From NCBI GenBank assembly GCA_036346225.1, contig JARFIW010001469.1:11440001-11504000 (forward strand): DNA of 64,000 bases. Reading direction: 5' to 3'. Under the pieces are notes generated by a model. It ran no database searches. It was not told the DNA's origin and was given only the letters and a program-made list of their open reading frames with translations. Below, piece after piece: positions 22,943 to 33,429 of this stretch. Source of the DNA: Platerodrilus igneus (lineage: Eukaryota; Arthropoda; Insecta; Coleoptera; Lycidae). The position numbers and the translations under genes are program-made. Positions within the stretch are counted from its first letter, which is position 1. Each line of letters begins with the position of its first letter.

Positions 22943-25900
22943 CTGCAAAATAAATTTTTGTAATGGATATTTAATTTCTGGGTGTCTTAAACTTACCAAT
23001 GCAACTCCTTGGTCCTGTTCCAAATGGTAAATAAGTAAAAGGTTTGATATTGGCTTTGTTTTCGTCACAAAACCTTTCTGGATCAAATTTATCCGGATTT
23101 GGATGGTATTTAGGATCTCTATGTATAGCATAAATAGGAATTTGGCACATAACATCACCATCTAGTAATAATGGTTTTTCTCCAGGTAACTGTGGTTCAA
23201 TTGTGAATGATTTAGTTGGTTTCCTGTCAGTGACGGCTATGGGTGGCCATTTACGAAGTGATTCTAAAAACAAATAATTTTATTAGTACCAATCTAATAA
23301 AAGACGAAAATAAATCTCACCTGATACAACCATTTCCATATATTTCATCCCTTGTAAATTTTCATAAGTTAAATTTTCCCCACACCTTTCCATAGTATCA
23401 TCAACCTCTTTTCGTAGTCGTTCCTGTATCTGACGGTTTACAGCCAGTTCATAAGCAGTGTAACACATAGCTGTTGAAATCGTATCAAAGCCACCCAAAA
23501 AGAATACTAAGGCTTGTGCCGTTATGAGATCGTCTGTAATTTCTGTTTGGCCACTTTTAACTACTTTTTCTTGTGTCGAACGTCCTTTACGAGCTTCCAT
23601 TAATAAATGAATCATATCGGGTCGTACAATGCGCATTTCTCTCCGAAATGTTATGGCTTCTTTTATTACTCTTCTGAAAAATGTCGATGATCTTTCACTA
23701 ATAAATCTTATTTTTAAAAATTTTGCCAGCATTGGACTTATTGCAGCAACAAAAAATTTAAGACTTTTTATTCCTGTGATATCGGTAGCATCCTTTCCCA
23801 TTAAATAAAATTCGTTATCTCGATCTTTAAGTGAGTTACAAACAACCCCAAATGCTGTCGTTGCAATTACATCATTAGTAACTCTGGTGAAAGTGTCTTT
23901 CATTTCCATTGTTACATCTCCGCCTTGTTTTTCCAAGTAATCCGTGAACTGCTTTGCACATTCAGTAATTAGAGCAAGCATAGCACGTAATTTACTGCTT
24001 GTAAATGCTGGACTTAGGACTGCTCGCACGTCACGCCATTGTTCGCCACCTATAATGTATGTCAGTTAGAGGTTGCTTATCAATAAAGGAATAACACCTA
24101 CCAGGCATCGCAAAAAGATTATTTGCCCAAAGTGGATCGGCTTCTTCTGACGCAAACATTCTATGCTCTGGAAATGAATCAAATTCCTTAACAGTGATTT
24201 GCTTGATAAGGTCAGGATCTCTTAAAATAAGGGCTGGCACCAAGAACTGGTAAATTCCAATATATCTGCAAAAATAAAGAAATATAGTAAGTGATAAATA
24301 TAAAGTATGATAATACTGTAACTTACAAAATACGGTTAAGTCAAAAAATGTTATAAAGGTCAAAATTTTTTTGCAATGTATATGTTGCAATTCTGTGCAA
24401 GCTTTTGCGTTTATAATAAAAAATTAACTTACATAACATTTCTTTGCTCAAGGCTTGATAAATACTTTAGTATAATAAACATTGCGGAATCAGCAATAAC
24501 TTGCGCCAGATATTATGTTATTATTGCAAAAATAGTGACCATTTAAAAATATCAGCAATTGCATTGGTAATACATCTTAATCAGACTAATAGAATCTGTT
24601 TTTCAAAGTTTAAAGCACATTTTAATTTAGCAATTTGATATAGAATTTATTAATTGTCCCTAAAAGTTAAACATTTTTAACTATTCCTATGCCAATCATT
24701 TGAACTGCATCATGTATTTGAGTAAGAAGTTAGTTTTCCGAAAATATGACTAGTGTCTTACGAAATAACTATACTTTTGGTAAATATAGAAGAGATATTA
24801 AGTGTCCAATGTAAAATGAATAAAATTTACAAATTAAGAAAGCACTCTTGTATTCACCATTTCTATATTATCTAGAAGTTTGTAATAATGTGTGGTCCTT
24901 TAGACAGCATTACGTGCGGTTTGCTTATAAACCAAAAGAAGTTGCTTTATCGGAATCTTTGGCAACAACGCAGTTAACCGTTTGTATGAAATAATTATAT
25001 ATTAAACTGCGGTGTGCATTCAATTCAACAAAAAGATTACAAACTACGTATATAGCGCAATATTATAAATTACAAATGGTGGAAATCGATGACAATATTT
25101 CAAAATAATTTTAACATAAGAGAGGGTGTACCATAAGGGAGTGAGTTGGATCCATGCTATTCACAGCTTTCATTTCTGACTTATCAAATGTCATCCGATA
25201 AGAGTGGAACATACATATATACGCAGATGACAAACAACTCGTGTTAGTCTGGAAAGTATACAAAAACGGATGCAAAGGAATGGAATAAAGTTTAACCCCA
25301 ACAAAACCAACGTCATATAACTAAACTCGACCCCAATATAGCAAATTCTTACAAATGGAAAATAGTGATACAGTTATGGATGGAACGATTTTAAACATAT
25401 GTGAATAAATGAACGATCTTATTTTTAGCGAATACAAGAAATTTCTTCTATAGATTATGGGAGGATCCTCTTTCGAATCATAAGTAAAACTAAAAAAGTT
25501 GAGGAAATTCAGACATGCGCTACCAAAAATTGTGAAATAGTTTAAGCAACTCTTTATGACTATGTTTAGTTTACTATGTAAGTGCAGCATATTTTAATTT
25601 TTTATGAGGTACACGAAAAACAAATACAAGTGTTACGAAGTTACTATTTGAGATTGACTTATAAATTTACTCCTCACTACAATTGAATAGATTTGATAAA
25701 ACTTGACAATAGACCTATTTTTGTATTTGCAACTTTGCTGAATAACATTTTACATGCATGAGAGTGCCAGTATTCATACAGCCACCGTAGAGACTTGATG
25801 AAACTCATACGTGTATAGTTTAAATATATTAATTTGTGTTGGATTCCACATCATAAAACTGTTGCACATTTTTAAACAAATCACACTTGCATAACTTCGA

Positions 25901-28900
25901 AAAATTTTACGTACTATGTTGTTGGACATACAAAGGGTTAATCATGAAAACAGTAATAGTGAAACATAAGTCCAAGATAAAAATAAAGAATTACATTGAT
26001 ATTCTTGATCTCTTTTGAATATAGTATAAGTAACCAAATCATATAATTTCATTGGTACTATTATGAAGTGAACTTGCTAAGCATACATGAATAGTATGTG
26101 AGAAATGAAGAATTACCAGTCTTTAGAGAATTAACAAGTGTGATATGGTTGATACCTTACACTGAGATGACTAAAATAAGCTAAATGTTGTTTAGAGAAT
26201 GTTTGAAGAATTATAATTGAAATAGTTGAACCAAGAATCACCTCTCTCGCAGTATACTTTTAAAAAATATGTTAATTCCCTATCTAATTTGCAACAATAT
26301 TTCAAAATAGCTAAAGAACGAGAAATTTCTGTGATATAAATCAGAGTTTTGGAACGTGTGTGACTACTACGCCCAAGGTCCCATGTTTGGTGGCAAACAA
26401 AGAATCGGACTTGCAGATTCTTCTCTGGAAAAAGAAACATACGAAACTTTAGAAACTCAAAAAGATTTAGAAAAAATCGTGGTAGAGATGGCACACGGAA
26501 CAGACCACAAAGAGGAAGAAAACATCACCAGTGCAGTATCCAGTGCCGCAATGTATTCTATATGCGAAGATTATGGAATTCTTCAATTATGCAAAACGTG
26601 CGGTTTAAAAGTAGACACGACATGCGATGTTGAAACTGAGAAGGTCCCGGGTTCGAATCCCAACACGGTCCACTTGAAAAATGTTAGGCGAGCATTTTTC
26701 AAAAAAATACGCCCTCGTTCGGATAAGAGGTAAAATGGAGGTCCCGTGTGTGAGTGTTGTCACGCACGTTAAAGATCCCTACCTTGCTTGGAACAGCAAG
26801 AGTTCTGCAAAATTCAAAACTTCCAAGTAAAAGGCTCGCTTCTTACCAATGTAGTACCTTCGGGCGAAGCATTGGAAAATTAAATTCAGGGGATATAAAT
26901 CAGAACTTAGATGAAACATGCAGAATCTTTTGTCGTTTTGACAGGTTTGCAGATTGGTATATTTATATTAATACAAAACTTTATAATTATTCAAATGCTT
27001 ACTTGGGCTATAATTCATACAATTGCTTTTAATTAATTAGATCAAAAAATCATTTTCAATAGATAAATAAAGTGGGGTTGCGTTAATTATTACAGAATAA
27101 TTTAAGGATTTAATGTTATAAATGTGTTTTGAATTAGTCTGAGTTGATTACTACAGTCAACTGCTTAGCTCATTTTTCGTACAAGTCTATTGTTTTTCGA
27201 AATGGATCTGTACTGAGACTATATATGATTTGTACAGCGCTTAGTAGAGTCGGTTATCTACCTTTTTCTGTTAGTGCTTTATATAGACCATTTGGTAAAA
27301 TTTTTGCGTTTTAACTGAATAATCAAGAAAATGCAACTACTATGATCGAAAACAACAAATATAGAAACAAAGAAAAGGTTTCTGAAAGCATATGTGTGCA
27401 GCACAGTACTGTGCGACTGTGAAACGTGGATAGTAGGAGAAGCAGACAGGAAAAAGCGTTTGAAATGTGATCTACAGACGTATGACAAAGATATCATGGA
27501 CAAATAATATTAATAACAAAAAGGTACTAGAAATGGTAAGTAACAAAAGAAATATGTTGAAAACCGTAAAACAATATGAGATATGGGATGATAGGACACA
27601 AACTAGGGCATGAGGGAATAGTTCAGAATATATAAGAAGCAGAAAAAGGAAAAAGAGACGTACAGATAAATATAGATTAGACTATTGCACACAGATAGTG
27701 AAAGATGCGCACTGTGGAAATTTCAGGGAAGTGTGTAGGTTAGCTCACAATAGGAAACAATAAAGCTATGCGTCCAACCAGTCCTAGGATTGAGGACTCG
27801 ATGATGAAGATGATGTAGATTTATTTATCAGTTTTGTAATCAACCTTGAAAGCAGGTTTCAGAACTGTGGTTCGTATTTTTAACAGTTCCCTACAACATT
27901 CTTTGTTGAATTGGATTAGAGGGTGTTGTTTAAAACTTTCACATTGTTTATTTATCTGAATTAAGTATATTATCCGTTCTGAATGGACCTGCATCTTGAA
28001 GAAGCTCTAGATTACTATAGCAGGTGGCACTGTTTGTATCTTCCAGCCAGCTAAAGAGTCGAACTATAGGTTTAACCAAATTAGGGGGGTCTTTTAGTGA
28101 GGAACAAGAATAAGACAGGTCGTCGAAAGAGAGCAGCAGCTCTTTCAGTAGTGAGAGTGTCAGATACCGTAGGGTCGGTATGGCATTCTAAGATACACTA
28201 CTGCGATGTCGATGGCAACAGGAAACCACCAGATTACCTCCCAAGTACACAGCATACTTAAATTGTTATTTAAGATGATGGTATATCCTCTGGGGTAAAA
28301 GTGTCACCTTAACCACCACTCCCTCCGGTTGTCAACACCGATATTGAGGCCATTTGAGTGGTACTAGCTTTAGGATTTGGGTGCTAGCTAGTGCTAGGTA
28401 TAGGCTATCTAGTGCTAAAATTTGAAGTCAATTTGATTAGAGGAGGGGCCGGGGGCTAGCATCATCTTAAACCCCCCTCCGGTTGTCAACACCGATATTT
28501 TGGCCATTTAAGTGCTGATAGTTTTAGGATTTGGATGCTAGCTAATGCTATTTGAGTACCGATGGGGCTAGCGTCACCTTAGCGCCCCAACCCCCGGTTG
28601 TCAACACCGATATTGGGGCCATTTGAAGAGTGCTAGCTTTAGGGTTTGGGTGCTAGTTAATGCTAGGTATAGGTTATCTAAAGCTAAAATTTGAAGTCAA
28701 TTGAAGTATCGCGGGGGCTAGCCTCACCTTAGCCCCCCGCGGTTGTCAACACCGATATTGGGGCCATTTTAGTGGTGATTGCTTTAGGATGTGGGTGCTA
28801 GCTAGTTCCAGGTGTAGGCTATCTAGCGCTAAAATTTGAAGTCAATTGAAGTACCGGGGGAGTGTTAGCCTCACCTTAGCCCCCTCGCGGTTGTCAACAC

Positions 28901-31900
28901 CAATATTGGGGCCCTTTTAGTGGTGGTTGCTTTAGGATTTGGGTGCTAGCTAGTGCTAAGTATAGACTATCTAGTGCTAAAATTTGAAGTCAATTGGAGT
29001 ACCGCGGGGGCTAGCGTCACTTTAGCCCCCGCCCCCGTTGTCAACACCAATATTGGGGCCATTTAAGTGGTGCTAACTTTAAGATTTGAGTGCTATCTAG
29101 TGCTAGGTATAGGCTATCTAGTGCTAAAATTTGAAGTCAATTGGAGTACGGGGGAGGGGGGTTTGCTAGCGTCACATTACCCCTCTCCCGGTTATCAAAA
29201 GCGATATCGACGCTATTTGAGTGGTGCTAGCTTTGCAATTCGGGTGCTAGCTAGTGCTAGGTGTAAGAATTCTAGCGCTAAAATATCTAGAACATTGGCG
29301 TACCGGGGGTGGGTGCAATGTGACGCACCCAGGTAGACCTAGGTTATACTATTGCACACAGATAGTCAAAGACGTAGGCTGTGGGAATTTCAGGGAAATG
29401 TGTAGGTTGACTCAGTATAGAAAGTAATGTAGATATGCGTCCAACCAGTTCCAAGTCGGAAGACCTAATGACAAAAAAATAAATGTACCTGAACCTGTTG
29501 GTTGTTGGTTTTGCAATATTCTCAATTAATGTTGATTGTTCCAAAGGATTTATTGGAGAACTATCAATTCAACAAACGGTTAAGTGCTGGGGATCTTGGT
29601 AGTCGCAGGTTACTTACCCTCTTCAAATATAGGTGAAATATGGTATGTATTTAGAAAACAATAGCCGAGAACTGAGTTGTATCTATCAAGAAAGAGCAGT
29701 TGCTATGTTAGAAGACAGCAAACATAGAAACAAGGAAAAAATTGTTGAAATCATATGTGTGGAGCACAGAACTGTGTGGTTATAAAATACAGAGGGACGG
29801 TATGAAAAGCAGACAGGAAAAGGTTATAAGCCTTTTGGAATGTGGTGCTTCAGATGTATGATGATGATAGAATGGACAGACAACGTTCTTAACAAAGAGG
29901 TTTTGGAAACAGTAGGGGAAGAAAGATATCTGTGAAAAACAAAAAAAAAAGGAAAAATAGAAGGACCGAACACGTTCTAAGGCAATTGGTGATTAGTGCG
30001 GGATATATTACAAGCATAGATATGAAAGAGCAAAGAGGTAGATCAGATTATTGTACGAAGATAGTGAAGGATGTAGGCTGTGGGAATTTTAGGGAAATGT
30101 GTAGGATAGTTCATAATAGAAAACAACGGAGCTACACGTTTAACCAGATCCAGAAATGAAGACCTAATGACGTTGATGAAGTGTATTGTAATTTCAGAAC
30201 TGCTATAGGGAGGAATGTGAGAAAAAATCACCACTCTAATGTATTGCTAATACAACAAAGTCGGTCATTGGTTATTATTTCTTAGAGTAATTGCCAACAA
30301 ACACAATTAATATTTTAATGCGTGATTTATTAATATATTAATCAGGCGCGGACCACTTGCACCATATAGTTTTTTGTGGCCCGCCAAGACAGTTAGGACA
30401 ATCCGCCTTAAACCGAGATTTCCTTCCATACGCGACCATATTATTCACTAGGCTGCTAAAAGGTGCGGAATTCCGCTCCCACACAGTGACCCCAAAGCCA
30501 AAACAATTACTCGCCCTTGATATAAATACAATTCGAGTGTAAAGAAACTAACTTAAACGTTCTTATATACACTCGTGTATGGAATGTTGCATAAGCAACA
30601 GCGGTAAATTTATATTCTCTAGCAATAAATGTACAAATTTTGTGAATTCAAGAATTCTTTTTGGCATTCACGACAATTAATATTCATTTAGAGGACGCGA
30701 TTGAAAGTAGTGTAATTGAGTTAATCTTCGAGAAAGATTTTGTCCTTTTCAAAATCGTTTAATGAAATCCTAGCAACTGAAATCGTGCATTCAAAAGCAC
30801 TTGGAATACTCTAAAGTTATGAACTAAGAGTTTAGTTGCAATGAGCAAGTATATAGTATATATTTTGTTATTTTAAAATGACGCGAAGTTTATTCACCGA
30901 TCCTTGTCATTAAAATCAAGATTTTTGGATCGTTCTGGACGCGCACAGCTGTAGTAATTTCTTGTCCTAGTTAATAATAAGTGCTGGATTCTAAAACATT
31001 TTTGCGCCTGGTGAAATGTAATCGCTTAAGAAAGTACTTCTACCGGCAGCTGTTGAAGTGTAACCGTCACGTTTTTACAAAACAATTCGTTTCGGTATTC
31101 AACCGGTCGCCAATAGGGAGAATTGGAGAGTTACATAAAATCAACCAAATAGCCAATTAAAGAAAAATCATTCAGTGCAATTTCAATTGCAAAAAGATTT
31201 TGATTTTTTGTTTTTATACGATTTTAGGCTTGCTAGTCTTAAACCGTTTAGTCTATACATTATTACTGTTTTGTATACTTTAAGAAAACACAAAACGCGT
31301 GTGCAAATGATAAAAGGTCTATCGAATTCTGAAGATTTGTTTGCTCGTTACAAAAATGATAATTTTTGTATGTTGGGAATTTTTAAAATATTTTCGGAGC
31401 GAAGTCGTGCATCTGTAAAGAGATATTTGTTGTTTATTTACTGTTTGCGACTACACATACCAAAAGCAAAACAGCGAGGAGAAGAATGCTACCAGCAGCA
31501 TCCAATCGAATCGGTTCTTTAGACTTCAAACTTAATGAAATCAAGTTTCAAGTTTATTGAATATTCTAAGTAAGTCACAGTTCGACAGTTATGTATACAA
31601 AAAATTTGCAATCAACCAGAGGCGTTTTAGCAAAGGCATGGACGGTTCGCATAACTGCTAGACTTACAAGACATTCATCACGCGCATTGTGGGTTTAAAT
31701 TGTGACTAGCGATAACAAAAGTAGTACTAAAATTTATGGTTCATTGGAATAAAGGAACTGTTATAAATCGTATTCTAAAAGAAGCCTCAGGTCTCGAGTT
31801 TACTTTGTTCCTGGCGCCTACTCTTAGTCCTACAACTTTCATTCTGCATTTCGCATTCACCGTAGCCCAAGAATTATTTAGAAATACTATACCTACATAC

Positions 31901-33345
31901 AAGAGCACTGATTATACCTACATACCAACAAACCATTAAAAAATCTATAGAAGCCTTAATTATTATAAATAGAAAGGATCACCAGTGATGCTCATAATAA
32001 AAACCACTTAAAAGATTCATTACCTACATTTATTTAAGTGGAACAGAAGCAAGGTCTGCAAAAAAAACCACCTAAGGTTGTGGGTTGTGGCGTGTGCTTA
32101 ATAAATTTACATACATTATCAACATTGTTATTATATTATTTATAACTAATCAGGATTTTCCCAAGGAAGTAATAGTAGTAGGTGTAAAAACATAAATTGA
32201 CGAAAATTAACAGGTTCTAGGATTGGGCGACCATCACTTTCCTCAGGTAACGGAAAATCTGGTATATATGTCAGTATTGACGTTGCTTTGATTATGAAAT
32301 AATTATTTATTTACATTAATTACCGTGCAGGTGCTAATATGCCAAGTAAATGTCACTTTCCTGACTAAAAATACCGGGCTGTCTGTCATTCACCTTTTGG
32401 TATTATTTAGTAATTTACAGCATTTTACCTGCAACTTTTACATTATAGAATTGGATTTTGGTCATACAGAAAGCGGTGTTTCAAAATACGATCCTGGAAC
32501 AAGAAAAAGGATGATATACAAGCACCTGCTTGGTCCGGGCGGTTACTTCTTCACTATCTAATTTGTTTAAGAAACTTTCCATAGATGAGAAAGGACAAAC
32601 ACCTCGTCTTGTTAGGATTGATTTAAGAATATTGGATTACCGAAATGATATGGTTTGAAAATAAAAATAAGCGGGGTACAGCTTCGACATATTAAAAAGT
32701 GATAGTATTCTTGTAAACAGCAATTATGATTATATCAGAAATTAAAGAATTCTCAAGGTTATAAATTACTAAATTCGATTTTTAATAATAAATCGCATAA
32801 TTCCTTGCAGTTTTTCTTATCATAAGAGCGAGCACTTGAACCGATTAAGAATTCTAGGTCGTAAAAATCAATCTAGAGATTGATTAAAAACGTGGTTTTA
32901 GTGAAAAACTGAAATGGCCGGCTGTCTTTTAAAAAAAATTAAAAATTCTGTGACTGTTGAACTAAAAATTATTTTATAAAAATGCAAAAATTTTTTTTAA
33001 AACAACAGCTAGACTAATTTTAGAAAGTTGACTGTAACACAGAGCACGTGTAATGCGAATCCCAAACACTTATAAAAAACTGGGTCAGAAATTCGCATGG
33101 CCAAGTTTTGTATGATCTAAATACATGCTAAAAAATACTAAAACTTACCTTTGATCAACATGCCTGTTGTAAACATCTTGTATAAGTTCAGTTAACGATT
33201 GTTTTTGTAAAATAGCAGGTGCTAAATTTCCAAAAAATGGCACTGGTTTTTCATATAAGGCACAACGTTCTTTCCAATATTTATGCGGTTTAATAAACAT
33301 ATAATAAACAAGCATAGTAAATATTCCGATTAGAAGTAACAACAT
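22758..33345 (-). CDS. Cytochrome P450, CYP9-type (CYP3 clan), five exons
   Basis: Join on the minus strand: 33345-33149, 24265-24102, 24049-23321, 23263-22997, 22942-22758. The total is 1542 bp, or 513 residues plus stop, close to the usual length. Every border is GT/AG and every phase closes. P450s of this group are heme monooxygenases of the endoplasmic reticulum that oxidise plant toxins and insecticides using P450 reductase; the substrate here is unknown. Visible: N-terminal membrane anchor (residues 1-18), a proline-containing hinge (KPVPFFGN, 33-40), C-helix WRDVR (125-129), I-helix GGFDT (306-310), K-helix ExxR (364-367), PERF (425-428), and heme loop [11 protein letters not shown] with the ligand Cys451. 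Intron 1 is about 8.9 kb and full of transposon debris. No defect is seen. The CYP9 call rests on [15 protein letters not shown] and RYIGIYQF. Confidence 0.9.
22997..23263 (-). CDS. P450 exon 4
   Basis: Residues 364-453, from the Glu of ExxR through PERF to the heme loop including Cys451. Acceptor TTTTTAG, donor GTAAGT. It differs from copy A at about three of 267 bases. Confidence 0.92.
23321..24049 (-). CDS. P450 exon 3
   Basis: Residues 121-364. Acceptor ACATTATAG, donor GTGAGA. It holds the C-helix WRDVR, the SPAFTSSK segment, the I-helix oxygen-activation motif GGFDTIST, and the J-K region. It is the only copy of this exon in the window with an uninterrupted frame. Confidence 0.92.
24102..24265 (-). 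CDS. P450 exon 2
   Basis: Residues 66-121 (split at both ends). It follows a TTTTTGCAG acceptor and ends ATGCCTG before GTAGGT. It encodes [20 protein letters not shown] and KEFDSFPEH, the B-helix to B-C-loop part of the fold. Confidence 0.9.
25125..25330 (+). pseudogene. Reverse transcriptase relic in P450 intron 1, copy B
   Basis: Same relic as at 10265-10510, with a degenerate motif B and a YADD-containing block at about 25215, broken by stops. It lies opposite to the host gene. Confidence 0.55.
26346..26893 (+). mobile_element. tRNA-derived SINE, copy B, with a 259-bp insert
   Basis: The same insertion as 11484-11770, flanked by the same TATAAATCAGA repeats (26335-26345 and 26894-26904). 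The SINE is interrupted at 26382-26640 just before its box B by a foreign block flanked by a 7-bp repeat AAGGTCC. Confidence 0.85.
26382..26640 (+). other. Open-frame insert in SINE, origin unknown
   Basis: 259 bp flanked by AAGGTCC (26375-26381 and 26641-26647). One frame is open throughout, starting [14 protein letters not shown] and ending [15 protein letters not shown], with a CxxC (CKTC) and a coding-like codon mix unlike the surrounding AT-rich intron. I do not recognise the protein. There is no poly(A), no terminal inverted repeat and no splice sites. A fragment of a host or transposon coding sequence pasted in during repair or retroposition is plausible. It is absent from copy A. Confidence 0.6.
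27317..27815 (+). mobile_element. RTE-like LINE 3' tail, copy B
   Basis: Counterpart of 12138-12982 without the solo LTR. It ends GAGGACTCGATGATGAAGATGATG. Confidence 0.75.
27984..28300 (+). mobile_element. RTE-like LINE 5' fragment, copy B
   Basis: Matches the LINE start at 13164 (GGACCTGCATCTTGAAG...) and is cut at about 28300, inside GGGGTAAAAG, where satellite begins. The corresponding LINE in copy A continues. Confidence 0.75.
28300..29330 (+). repeat. ~147-bp GC-rich satellite, seven units
   Basis: The block TTGTCAACACCGATATT recurs at about 28329, 28483, 28598, 28743, 28891, 29038 and (diverged) 29192, with spacings of 115-154 bp. Units contain GGTGCTAGCTTTAGGATTTG, CTATCTAGTGCTAAAATTTG and a C/G-rich stretch. 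The array sits exactly between a broken LINE start and a LINE tail. It lies in intron 1 of the P450. Confidence 0.9.
29331..30180 (+). mobile_element. RTE-like LINE tails, composite
   Basis: A LINE 3' tail (29331-29470, AGGTAGACCTAGG...), the ~190-bp spacer, and a second shortened LINE tail (29660-30180: GAAAGAGCAGTTGCTATG ... GAAGACCTAATGACG). Same order as 2873-3949. No intact reading frame. Confidence 0.7.
30181..33148. other. P450 intron 1, unassigned part
   Basis: AT-rich sequence with only short chance reading frames. I find no RT, transposase or tRNA-like motif and no clear terminal repeats. The slightly GC-richer block at 30340-30540 may be a repeat fragment. Confidence 0.4.
33149..33345 (-). 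CDS. P450 exon 1
   Basis: Residues 1-65 plus two bases of Arg66. The start ATG at 33345 is followed by a hydrophobic anchor ([14 protein letters not shown]), KYWKERCA, and the hinge KPVPFFGN. The exon ends CAAAG before GTAAGT. The leftover AG plus the A opening exon 2 make AGA, giving [10 protein letters not shown], the junction expected for the family. This join shows that the exon belongs to the copy B gene 8.9 kb away. Confidence 0.88.
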
Positions 33346-33384
33346 TATCGGAGGAGCGACGTATTTTTACCGAAAGCTAAAGAA

Positions 33385-33424
33385 AATTGACTCGGAGTTA
33401 TCACTGGCACCGAGTACTTATATA
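33385..33424 (-). promoter_or_regulatory. Core promoter of the P450 gene
   Basis: On the minus strand, TATATAAG spans 33424-33417. An initiator-like TCAATT at 33390-33385 places the likely start at about 33388, 36 bp downstream. That would give a 5' UTR of about 42 bp before the ATG at 33345. Spacing is slightly long but acceptable. Confidence 0.5.
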
Positions 33425-33429
33425 TGTGC

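Larger units (their letters stand above)
22323..28300. repeat. Segmental duplication, copy B
   Basis: Direct counterpart of 7486-13480. It carries exons 2-5 of the intact P450, the RT relic, the same tRNA-SINE (here with a 259-bp insert), the LINE tail without the solo LTR, and the first ~310 bp of the RTE-like LINE, after which it changes abruptly to satellite at about 28300. Confidence 0.9.

Noticed and set aside
28300..29330. Possible CRISPR-like array
   Set aside because: Long, imperfect, directly adjacent ~147-bp units without short repeats and unique spacers, in a eukaryotic intron: satellite DNA.
31175..31522. 115-codon frame in P450 intron 1
   Set aside because: Phenylalanine- and lysine-rich, no recognised domain, no splice or promoter support; within chance expectation for AT-rich DNA.
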